Assembly: GCF_001625215.2 (NCBI RefSeq)
Contig: NC_030384.2
Coordinates: 39,714,390 to 39,778,389, forward strand
Direction: 5' to 3'
DNA from: Daucus carota subsp. sativus
Lineage: Eukaryota > Streptophyta > Magnoliopsida > Apiales > Apiaceae
DNA: 64,000 nt
Under the pieces are notes generated by a model. It worked only from the letters and a program-made list of their open reading frames with translations. It was not told the DNA's origin and did not search any database. Below are positions 28,173 to 38,613 of the stretch, piece by piece (within the stretch, counting starts at the first letter, position 1; each line of letters opens with the position of its first letter). The position numbers were made by a program, and so were the translations under genes.

Positions 28173-28705
28173 CAAGGTTAGTTATCTAATTGGGCACTCA
28201 CTTCACATCAATATACCATGCGGGACACTCTCGAATTTTCGATCTTATTTGAAACATCGTTTTCGTGAATTGTATTAGTCTTAAAAATAAAACGATAAAT
28301 TTAAAAACAAATCGACAGTATGAAAAGTGTTACTCACTTACTCATGGGGCTTTAACACAATAGGCTATAGAGATTATGTAGGCACGATTAATTGAATTTC
28401 TGCATCCAAAAAATGGCTATATATGGATTATTAGGATTTTTCATAACCTATTTCTTCCACCATCAATTTTACCCATTTTTTGAACTTCAAAATTCAATTA
28501 ATCGTACCTACATAATCTCTACAGCCTATTCTGTTAAAACCCCATGAGTAACATTTCTCAAACTGTCGATTTGTTTTTGAATTTAATGTTTTATTTTTAA
28601 GACTGATATAATTTCAGAAAACAGTGTTTCAAATGAGATCGAAAATTTGAGAGTGTCTCTGATGATATATTGGTGTGAAGTGAGTGCCCAATTTGATAAT
28701 TAACC
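28173..28705. mobile_element. Mutator-like foldback MITE, second copy
   Basis: The left arm carries GGTTAGTTATCTAATTGGGC and the right arm the inverse GCCCAATTTGATAATTAACC. The arms are over 200 bp each and meet near the centre, so nearly the whole element can form a hairpin. It is flanked by a perfect 9-bp duplication, CTTCAAATA (28164-28172 and 28706-28714). The termini match the element at 3126-3665, but the inner arms are largely different, so the two are members of one terminal family. No coding frame. Confidence 0.85.
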
Positions 28706-28903
28706 CTTCAAATATATCATTTTAATCATTACACTTATAATTACATTTTTATTCAAATTTGTCTCTTTTTTAAGAGGTGATAACTATAATTCTAAATATA
28801 ACATAATTAGAATATATATTCACTTCAATCTGAATTCTCATATTTCTTAAAAGATTTTTTAGAGTCAAAATTTTAATTTCGTCTTAATTCCTTGTACAAT
28901 ATG

Positions 28904-29464
28904 TAGGCCTGACAATTTGACACGTGACACGCTAACACGAAACGAAACGACACGAAAAAAATGGATATGGGTTTTGATTTTCGATACACGAAGCACGAAA
29001 GTACACGAACACGAAATTACACGATAGATTTCGTGTCGGATATGGGTTTTCATTTGGGGTACACGAAATACACGAAAGTACACGAAATATTTGTAGATAA
29101 TATTTATTATATATATGTTATGATATATTAAATATATAATTGAGTAAAAAGTATATATTTATATGTATGTGTGGATATATATTGTAGATGCATTAACAAA
29201 TTTATAGAGAATCGTATACATATATAAATATATCATTCACATTTAATAAATTTATAAAGGAAAATATATATTAAATCCATTTTTTGATTAAAAATATATT
29301 AATATTTTTATATATAATATACACGAAAAGTACACGAAATATACACGAAACGATTCGGATCGGATACGGGTTTCAAATTAGGTACACGAAATTAATAACG
29401 GGCGGATACGGGTTTCACCTTCGAGTACACGAAAATACACGAAACGAAACGATTGTCACCCCTA
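28904..29464. mobile_element. Non-autonomous hAT element with ACACGAAA repeats
   Basis: The ends TAGGCCTGACAATTTG and GATTGTCACCCCTA are inverted copies of the TAGGGGTGACAA type. A perfect 8-bp duplication, ACAATATG, flanks it (28896-28903 and 29465-29472), as expected for hAT. Near both ends a short motif, ACACGAAA or TACACGAAAT, recurs many times. Such subterminal repeats are commonly bound by hAT transposases. The 561-bp element has no transposase. Confidence 0.9.
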
Positions 29465-29472
29465 ACAATATG

Positions 29473-30758
29473 TAACGGCCCTGCGTATGGTTTTTCTATA
29501 TATAAAGCATCATAAACTGTAAATTGTACCAGCAATACACAATAGTTGTTACATGTAAACGCACACATGTGTCTCATATAAATAATCGACGCAGAGTTGA
29601 GCAAATGTATTATAAATTTATACAGTAATTCAAAGTGTGAGAAGAACATCGAGCACAAGCACGTCAGATTGTGTAAGCAGGTCCCAGCGTACAATAAATC
29701 GGCTGAGTGCAACTTGGTGTATAAAAAGAAAATCGGCTCCCGGTTATATCAGCAACCATGTTGGTTTGTGTAGATTGTTATCTAAACAACTGTAAAAAGC
29801 CTGACATGCACATCAATGTACATTATTATATACATGTGACTATGTGACCTTCACTTGAGACAAATTTTACATCATTTTCTGCGACCCCAACTGCATTTGC
29901 AAAATGGTTGATTGCAAAATAAACTATCTTCCATTACAATTATTTCGTTTTAAAAATATGTGGAATAGGCATATTCCGGCTAAGATATGGACGTCGATTT
30001 TACCTGTACTCTGCGGAAACAAAGAAAACTAGCGAAGAGATTCTTAGATTCATTTAGTCGACAAGTTATCTCTAGCTGTTTTTATGAGATGTCGAGGGAT
30101 CGAATCTTGTTAATGACAAGTTGAGCAAAGAGATTATTAGATTCATTTAATCGACAACTTATCTTTATATGACTTTATGGGATGTTGAGTATTCGAATCT
30201 TGTTAATGCCGTTGAGTGCGTGTGTGTTTAATTATAAAAGAATTATGCAGATAAACTTCTACCGATCATTACAAAAATTTTCAGGATTAAAATATGCAAA
30301 ATCTTAACAATGTCAAACTTACACAATTCCGGGATAAGCTAATTTATGCAAGACAATAATTATGCGAAGAGCAATGCATGTTCTTGTGCCTTAAATGAGG
30401 AAGAAAAAACTAAACAAGCTGCTTCAAGAAAACATCAAGCTTCTGATTGAATTTTTCTGAGTTCTTACATCTTCATACAGTTAATGGTTTTCTCCTTCGC
30501 TGCACTCTGAAATGCAAATAGAATTGCTGAGGAAGAGAATAATTGGAGGGCTTGGAGGACTCAATCCTTGTTTTAATTGATGTGAGTTATTGCAGACACA
30601 TTGAAAAAACAGGTTCCCGGAGGGAACCTGATTGCAGAATGCAGAGCAATGTGAGTTCCGCTATAACCCCGAGTCACTACCAGTCTTCCATTTCAAAGAA
30701 GATTTACTACATATTCCTAGCTCTTATCCGGAACTTATTTTGATCACTTCCATTCTAT
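29473..30758. other. Intergenic DNA and NUDIX gene 3' flank
   Basis: This stretch contains the tandem duplication at 30031-30209 and otherwise no gene-like signal. The right-hand 150-300 bp should contain the 3' UTR of the minus-strand NUDIX gene. Confidence 0.4.
30031..30209. repeat. Diverged tandem duplication (about 92-bp period)
   Basis: GATTCATTTAGTCGACAAGTT in the first copy is matched by GATTCATTTAATCGACAACTT in the second, and TCGAATCTTGTTAATG occurs at the end of both. The copies differ by several substitutions and a short insertion in the spacer, so the duplication is old. Confidence 0.8.
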
Positions 30759-32339
30759 TTACAAGTTAGATTTGCCAGGCTTTGCTTCTTCTCGGACAAC
30801 TAGTTTATCTAATGCTTCTATCATCCACCAATGCTGACAAGCTTCTTTGGCTTCTGAGACACTCATCTATATACAAGCAACAAATTCAGATTTCAGATCA
30901 GTATTTTTCCTTGTAATTCACATGCTGAATTCTGCGATCAGAGAAAGAGGCTTGGTAATCAAGACTTACCCATACTCTTTGACGGATGTGCTTCTCCGGC
31001 CAAAATTCCAGTTGTTCCATAACATATAAAGGAAACATGTGTCCTTCATAATAAGCATCATTTCCTTTGCTCTTAAAACTCCATTGACCCAATTTCTCCT
31101 GAAAATATAGTCAATTGTTCACGATTAATATCACTACTTCAAACACAACAGTTTCTTCAAAATATATCAGAGATGCCATCTAAAAGTGAGCTCCTCTAAG
31201 GAGTAGTAAATAGATTTTCTATGTGTTTTCTCTAAATGAAGGATCAGGTAAAAGCCAGAGTGAGATAATTTCACGTATGTTTTTTGATCAATAATGTCTA
31301 ATTGCTCTGGTGATAAGACTGACCGATGGAGAACTACCAACCTCAACAATGCCTTTGACTCCAGCTTCTTCAACTGTTTCGCGGAGAGCTGCTTCTCTAA
31401 TGGATTCATCCATTTCCCAACCTCCCTAATAAACACAAAAAGAGCAAAATTCATATATTAAACCAGAGAGCTTATTGAAACCGCCACAACTCATCCCCAA
31501 TATCCGTATTGTCAACATATTAGGCTATTAGCTCCAAACAAGGGACATACCTTCGGAAACAACATCCCTTTCCCCTTTCTCTGTGAGCTGATTACAAGAA
31601 CTTCTAGTTTTGCTCCATCATACCTATATGGTATGCATCTGCAAAAAAAAGTAGACTAAGCACATTAGAATTAATAACGAAATCCGATGGAAACTTGTAT
31701 ATTTCAACATCATTCACAGTCAAATTACATAAGAATGATCAAATGAATGATAGGTGTTCATAATATTAAGACAATCACGTGGAAGACTTTATTCCGACGA
31801 CAAAGTCAACACGGTGAAGGTTATCTGATAATCTTCTTATCTCATCAACCACACAAATTTATGTCATATACCATAACAAATCACACAAATGTTGTACCCA
31901 AATCGATTAATTCAGTTATACATAGGACCATCACAAATTTCGGATCTCTCGGACGCATGTCTTCACTGTGACTTGATCCCTCGACCTCTTGTTACATAAC
32001 GGCATCAATTTAGGTACAATGCTATGGTTCATAATTTCATAGCAATAAAACAAGATAAAATCTTCATGCAAATTTGTCTAGAAAGCACATTTTAACATTA
32101 TCCGAACACTTACCGACAAATTGAAAAGAAACTACATAGTATCCATTACAATTTTATATTCAAAACCAAGGTTAAACATGATAATCTACACACATATTAG
32201 AGATATACGAGAAAGAGACAAACCCAACAACTTGGCGACGACCAAGAGTGCTGTAACGCTGCAAATGTCTTCCATTGCGAGCCACCATAGAGACCATGTT
32301 TTTTAATTCCATTGAAATATCTTGTAGTTGCATCTCCAT
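30759..32339 (-). CDS. NUDIX hydrolase (plant NUDT4/12/13/16/17/18/21 type), 5 exons
   Basis: Exons are 32339-32224, 31638-31551, 31425-31342, 31098-30970 and 30866-30759. All borders are GT-AG and the frame closes at 174 aa. The N-terminus has the family motif SMVARNGRHLQRYSTLGRRQ and is followed by VVGCIPYRYDG. Exon 3 encodes the Nudix box, GGWEMDESIREAALRETVEE followed by AGV, which fits G-x5-E-x7-REUxEExGU with threonine at the first bulky position. Then come QRVWMSVSEAKEACQHWWM and a lysine-rich tail. Enzymes of this group cleave nucleoside diphosphates linked to another group, such as diadenosine or inositol polyphosphates; the exact substrate cannot be told. Several in-frame ATGs exist at the 5' end (32339, 32333, 32312, 32297). 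The one at 32297 gives 160 aa and best matches the usual start of the family. A mitochondrial or cytosolic location is possible. Confidence 0.9.
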
Positions 32340-34764
32340 TACCAAATACAAATGCTTGCGAAAATAATTTTATGGTGATGGAAACCACGCCCTTTCGGGA
32401 AATGTTTGCGTAAAATAAGAAGATGAAAAGATTTCAAAGAGTTTGGTTGTATATGAATAGATATCTTGCCGTTTTAGGAGATTGTTTAAAACAAGAGTGG
32501 AACGTAACAGATTCCTTCGTGCTCCTTTTATAACCATTCTAAGATTACGCAATAAATATATATGCAATAAATATTTTATATTGCATAGTTAATTCCTACC
32601 GGCCTAAATATTGTATGTATTTTCGGTGGAAAATGAAAAAAGGGTGACGACTTGACTATTGCCTCGTTTGGTGTTGCTGCGGAGATAGCGATATAACTTT
32701 TCCTAGAAACCAGAGTAAAAATTGTTTGTTAATCCGGAATAGATTTTGTTTTAGGTTTTTTTCGGTAAGTATCAATTCAATAATGAAAAGTCGTACGACA
32801 TCTACAAAAATGCCGCGTCGAACAAACCATAAAACAGAAACAATAGCTGATTAACCTATTCTTGTTGGAGATACAATCACGTCATTTGTTGAAGATGATA
32901 TATTTACATGTACCCGCTTCACCATATCCAGTTAGAACTAATCCAGTTTGAGCTATCGACCATAATTACGATCCCATAAAAATTCTTATCACCAAATCAA
33001 ACACCATACTCTCACAAACAAAGGAGAGAAATACCAAAACTCTCACAAAGGAGAGAAATACCAAAACTCTCACTAAGGAGAGATTACAACGAAACTGAAA
33101 TTGCAAATTAAATTAAAATTACAAAATAAAAGCAAACTTTAGATCCAGAAAACAAACCACAAAAACAAGAGAAACCGGACCCCTCTAAACCGTTAGCCAT
33201 CCATTTGATCGGAGAAGACAAAAATCCGGATACTCCGATGGTTTTGATCTAAAGATTTTTATTGAAAAATGAAAAAAAAACAAGAGATTGGGGCTTTCCA
33301 CCGGAGAAAACCGATGGTAGCCCCGGAGATTATAGTGGCGAAACAAGAGATTTTGTTTTAGGTTTTAAAACAATTTTGTCCGAAAGCTGGTCTCGTAAAA
33401 TGAAAAATAATAATTTTCATATTTCGCGGATAATCGAACAAATTTCAATATCAAAATTTATCAAAATTAATATATTTTCATATTTTATATTTTAAAATAT
33501 GTAAGTATTTAAAATATTAATTAATTAATTTATTTCTATTACAATACTTATTCCATCAATATAATAATTTCAACACTTTCAAACAAATTTTATACCTGTA
33601 CGTAAATTAAACTAGCAAATAAATCAATTTTTTAAGAAATACGCCTTAACTCCATTAACATGCATGCTGATTTGCATTTGATAAAATATGCGATTTTTCT
33701 TCATCCATAAAATCTAATTAGTGATACACGCAATTAAGCTTCATCAGTAGTAATAATTTAAGTACACCGTTTTAAAAATAGCTGACCTCCCACAACGGTT
33801 AGAATATCTTCCGCAGATTAAGCGGTAAATAAAAAAAATATTCAAAAAAATTAACCAAAGCACTAATTTGTTATATACTAATTTAAATTATTATAAGTAT
33901 ATATAATTCAATAATTATTCTTTTTGATATCATATATTAAATAAATACTTGGTACGTATGAAATAAGATCACTCATTAAATAAATATACATATTTCATAC
34001 ATATAATATAAAGAAAAATAAATGAAAACTAGTTATTTTAAATTATTTTAATATAATATTACGTTGGAGTATAAATGACTACTTAATTTATTTCTTATAA
34101 TTATAAATCATTTTAAATTTATTTATATAAAAATATTTTTTATCGGCTGCTCAACCCGCTCAAAAAATTAATGACCAACTAGTACTGATTTTAATCAATA
34201 TACTTACAAACATGTGTTTCGTATGGATTCTAGCTTTTGAAGGAATGAAAATGGTGAATATTAAAGAACAAAAAAGAGACTAGTTATTTTTCCGAAATAA
34301 GGTAATTTAGAGATCATGTAAATAAAGTAAAACCAATTATATATAGAATGGATATAATTTGAGAAAGAATAACAAAAAATAATAATCAAATATATTTGAT
34401 ATGCCCCGTGTTTTAAAAAGTGAAAATCGTTAAAGTCACGAAATAAGAATTAATAAAAAATTAATTAAAACATGAATTAATCATAACTAAACATGATTAA
34501 TAATCAATTTTCAGAACACAGTGTCCCGCTAATCGCTATATATAGAACCCGGAGAAAGTAGAATATACACAGTTTTTACCCTACTCTTAGAGACATTTTC
34601 CACAAAAACTTTCAACTTATTTGTGTGCATACATAATGAAATAATAATCTACATCCTACAATACTAATGGTGATGGTGGTCACTTGTATTTTTTTCACTA
34701 TATCACATGATATTCAAACCGTGGCCCATATTTTATAAAAGGCCTGCATATTAGATAACTCGTG
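32340..34764. other. NUDIX promoter side and intergenic DNA
   Basis: The first few hundred bases should hold the NUDIX promoter. At 33020-33080 the text ACTCTCACAAAGGAGAGA occurs three times in tandem with slight variation. The remainder is strongly AT-rich, and I see no gene on either strand. Confidence 0.4.
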
Positions 34765-34969
34765 CTCCCTTCCATTTTAAGTGTCTTATTTGATTTTTGA
34801 ATGCTCTAAATTTTATACATATAATATAATTTTAAAAGTAAAAACAATTATGTCATTATAAAATACATACAATATATTATAAAATGTAATTTTAAGTTTA
34901 TTTTGGTCAAAAAATGGTCAATTTGACCTTAAAACAGGACACTTAAAATGGGAATGGGATGAAGGGAGT
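34765..34969. mobile_element. Stowaway-like MITE
   Basis: The left end GCTCCCTTCCATTTTAAGTG and the right end TGGGATGAAGGGAGTA are inverted copies in a 205-bp AT-rich element, and the internal arms GTGTCTTATTTGA and GGACACTTAAAATGG also match. The CTCCCT ends fit the Stowaway (Tc1/mariner) group. No coding frame. Confidence 0.75.
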
Positions 34970-37515
34970 ACTAACTTCCCATGCTGAAAAAAAAAAAATC
35001 TTGTACCAAGAAATTTTATAAAGAAACACATAAATTATTTATTAGTAAGTGAAAGAAAGTTTCTGATAGTTAGATATGATAATATAAAAAAAATCAAGAC
35101 TAATTTTGTTGATAAGTAAGTCTAAGTTAACAACAACAACAACAAAAAAAAACTTTTTTAGTTAAGTTGTAAATAATAATAATATTTAATATTTTATTTT
35201 AAATTTCAGTTGTAAAATATTTTGTGCGACTGTGATTTATTAAAATTCAATTATGTTCTCAAATTTTATGTTATATTATATAAAATAAAATTTATCCACT
35301 AAAGATAAGTAAATGTAATGAATTATATGATTTATTCTATTTTATAATATATTATTCTGATTATCTATCTTTCTCTCACACATATATAACATATATAGCG
35401 TTCTGCTCCAATACAAACTAAATATAAACCAACGAGTTTAAGTAGAATGGTAGGGGTTTTGGTACTGGGATGGACCCAGAGATGGGCCCAGACAGGTCTA
35501 AGTGGGACCTATTAGGGTTGGAGTGGGGCCTAGTGGGACCATAGCGGGTCAAGTTTTGGCTCTTTAGGCGTCTAGAGCCGGTTCAGAGCCTGTGCGGGGT
35601 CTTGGTGAAGCCCTAACAGGCTCGGGGTTGATTGAGTGGGGGTGAGGGTGGGCCCGGGTGATGACATATAGGGTGATTGATGTCATTTACGTATAGTTTC
35701 TTCTTGTATCTTAGTGGTTTGTATTTGAGCAATTGTCTATATATATATATAATATCTAATATAGTATAATATGATATTCATTTATATATAAATTTGTTTA
35801 GAAAAATGTTATGATAATAGTGTGAAAAACACCTTAGTAGATGCTCCAAAGAAAGAATCCAAATTAACGAATTTACAAACATGAAACATCTGCTTTCTTG
35901 GATGCCCGCTTACTGCTTAGGCAATGATGAGAAGCAAATGATAAATATATATGAATGGTCTACACACTAATTTATACACAGCACAACACAATCACATGCA
36001 TTACATAAAAATACGAAAAAAAATGGATTCATCATAATTTTGTGATAACATTGTTCCAAGCTGAAAAATGATAGGAAATATATTTTTAAGAATGGTCTGA
36101 AGCGTATCAAAGCAGATCGATCTAGGACATTAATAAGTTGGTACTCTGCTTCCAATAATGCATAGCTAAGTTAATTGGAGACTTCGAGTATGATTTTTTT
36201 AAGTGGAGTTATTCAACGGATTCACAAATGATTGAGCAATCATATTAACTTGCCTCCATATTTGATTGAATCTTTCTTCTTGATCGGTGGTGGTCGTTTT
36301 CTAGGTGCCCCGGTTCTTATTTCGTTGCATGATTCTTTCCTCAGACTTAGTTGACTTTCATGTTTCGTTAGTGTTTTTTAGATGTAATTTGTAATTTGAT
36401 TTTCTTCTAAATAGTTCGAGTAATTTTCAATTTTCATAAAATATAAATTCAGGGCAGCTTATATTATCTTCTCGAAATTTTGTATTTAAATTGTATCTAT
36501 ACATATTCTAATGGTAAACTAAATATATAATTGAGTTATCTTAAATTTGTGTAGGTTTAATTATTATAAAATATAAGAGTTAAGTTCTTTGGATTCCTCA
36601 TCTCATTAGAGTCTTTTTTTTTTTTTTGCCACATCTCATTAGAGTCTTGGAGTACTCTTTTTTCAAAATCAGATGAACTATAATCTAATGTTTCAAATTT
36701 AATTTTTTTTCCTTGCAATATTTTTGAATATCCAACAAATTAAAAATTATATTTTGCAACGTAATCAATATACATATCAAGGGTAGCACTCCATAGCATA
36801 CCCTCTTATATGGAGTTACGTAGCACACCATTATAAATATAAACATAATATATATTCTATTATATTTTTTATGAAATATAATTGCAAATTTTGATTATTA
36901 AACCGAAAACGAAGTTATACAATTTTTTATTCCAAAGATCGTCTAAAATTATGCAATATCCCAACATGATCTATAACACAATAATAATCATCCAGAATTA
37001 TTCTGTTGTAGAATCAGTTTCGAAAATATACTTTTTTTAATCAAATTCTAAGTGTTAAATTACTTAAAATAGATTTATTTTATAGTATTCAATATTAGAA
37101 TCACGTTTTATATGTATTCTATAACAGAATTTATAATAAAATTGATGATTTATAGTGGCGCACTATGTAACTCCATATAAGGAGTCCCTCTCTGGAATGT
37201 TGGCCTACATATCAATTAATTTTTCTTATATCACTAGGACAAATTTTTTAAATCTTATTTTAAGAACACCTCTATCTTTATCCTATCTTATATTCTAAAT
37301 TGTTATACAAACTCTATTTCTTTATCTACGATGGAAGAAATTTTTAATAATAAAATATATAACAAAGATAAGACACATTGTTAGAATTGAAATTAGTTGA
37401 ATATATAAATTATTATGATACAAATTTTTAATGTTATATTTAGAACTTGAACATGTAGTTGCTCTAAAGAAGTTATACATTCCTCGAGCTACAAAATCTT
37501 CATTCTTCCACATCA
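34970..37515. other. Intergenic DNA with a G-rich island
   Basis: Apart from the G-rich block at 35447-35672, this is AT-rich sequence. It holds simple runs such as AAC repeats near 35130 and a long T run near 36605. Small matching fragments (GTAGCACACC near 36823 and GCGCACTATG near 37158, both with ACTCCATATAAG-like text) suggest a decayed inverted-repeat element at about 36780-37200. No gene is supported. Confidence 0.4.
35447..35672 (+). repeat. G-rich degenerate repeat island
   Basis: About 225 bp is dominated by GGG-containing motifs such as TGGGACC, GGGGCC, TAGGGTT and GGGCCC, in sharp contrast to the AT-rich flanks. The motif GTGGGACC recurs with variation. No open frame of note and no recognisable gene or RNA covers it. 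Confidence 0.6.
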
Positions 37516-37733
37516 GGGCATCTCCAACCATGACTTCAAACTTTATATTTCTTCACTTTTAACTTTATATATAGAGTAATCAATCTCCAACCATTCATTA
37601 CTTTATCTTTATATATAAAGTTGTGTACTATTTTACTCTATATTTGAAGTTAACTATAAAGATAAAGCAAAAGTTTTTCTCACCAAAACACCATTCATAA
37701 ATATGGATTTAAACATACATGTGCCATACATTT

Positions 37734-38130
37734 TTAATACTCAGGAAGATCATCATGGAATCCATGCGGAGCTGCTTGATCGTGAGTGGATCTCTTCTGT
37801 AGAATCTTAAGCTGCTCGTTCCGAAAATGCTCGCGTAGAATCAGATCATCTATGGAATTTAAATCTTTAATCAAGATTTTATTTTCAGCAAGATATGGAG
37901 CCATATCCAACTTCCTTTTCTCATTTTGAGCACGTAGCATCTGAATTTCATAATTTTGTTGTCGATCTGCACTATTTTTTTTAAGAATCTCAATGACTTG
38001 GCGTTGTTCTTCTTTGATTGTGTCGATAATAGCAGAAGTATGTTCTTCTATTTTTCTTTTTTCTTTTGCTTTTTTAACACCTATAGGCCGTTGACTAGAA
38101 GAACCATCAACACTTAAATCATTTATATCA
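37734..38130 (-). pseudogene. C-terminal relic of Harbinger Myb-like/NAM-associated protein
   Basis: Reading the minus strand from about 38130 gives the characteristic text SSSQRPIGVKKAKEKRK, followed by a long charged helix, MLRAQNEKRKLDMAPYLAEN and a stop at 37734. QRPIG-x-KxAKEK is the hallmark of the NAM-associated C-terminal domain found in the accessory DNA-binding protein of PIF/Harbinger transposons. The N-terminal Myb/SANT half is missing, so it cannot be functional. It shares the element at 37516-38613 with the transposase relic. Confidence 0.8.
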
Positions 38131-38149
38131 GGGGATATGGAGCCATATC

Positions 38150-38444
38150 CAGGTTACTGAATGTAGGCAAGCAACGTGGTTTTCCCGGAATGCTACATGA
38201 TATAATGACCGCGTGTATTATTATGCATAACATGATAATCGAAGATGAGCGTGATGTTAGTGGAACATTTTGTGATTCAACTCAAGCATCGATTCCAAGT
38301 GTTGAGATGGTGGAAGATGAGAATGTAAGATTTCAAGATTTTCTTAGGCGACACAAGCAAATCAAGGATAAAGAGGCTCACATTGCACTTCGTAATGCAC
38401 TTATTGATCATTTATGGGAAGAATATACTAGTTTAGAAAATTAG
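38150..38444 (+). pseudogene. C-terminal relic of Harbinger transposase (HARBI1-like nuclease)
   Basis: The frame encodes HDIMTACIIMHNMIIEDERD, then DFLRRHKQIKDKEAHIALRN and ALIDHLWEEY before the stop at 38442-38444. The CIIMHNMIIEDE motif and the HxxLRNALIDHLWE end are typical of plant PIF/Harbinger DDE transposases. Only about the last 85-90 residues remain. Most of the nuclease core lies in the part lost by internal deletion, so it cannot encode an active enzyme. Confidence 0.85.
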
Positions 38445-38613
38445 TGTATTGATTTGAAATTTGTTAAGAATGTAATCAAAGTTTGTAAGTTTGAAGAAAT
38501 ATATAAAGTAATATTTGAAGTAATGGTTGGAGATGGAATCAAGATATAAAGTAAAAAAGGTGAAAAATGAAGTTAAAGTTGCTTTATATATAAAGTTGTG
38601 ATTGGAGATGGTC

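Larger units (their letters stand above)
37516..38613. mobile_element. Internally deleted PIF/Harbinger transposon
   Basis: The ends GGGCATCTCCAACCA and TGATTGGAGATGGTC are inverted copies, flanked by a TCA duplication (37513-37515 and 38614-38616). Inside are fragments of the two standard genes of the superfamily in opposite orientations. On the minus strand lies the end of the Myb/SANT-type accessory protein, and on the plus strand the end of the transposase. A full element would be several kilobases, so the centre is lost. The ends relate it to the Tourist MITEs in this window, which such elements can mobilise. Confidence 0.9.

Noticed and set aside
32121-32306. Plus-strand frame over the first NUDIX exon
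   Set aside because: Antisense shadow; the minus-strand exon joins four others into a full NUDIX protein.
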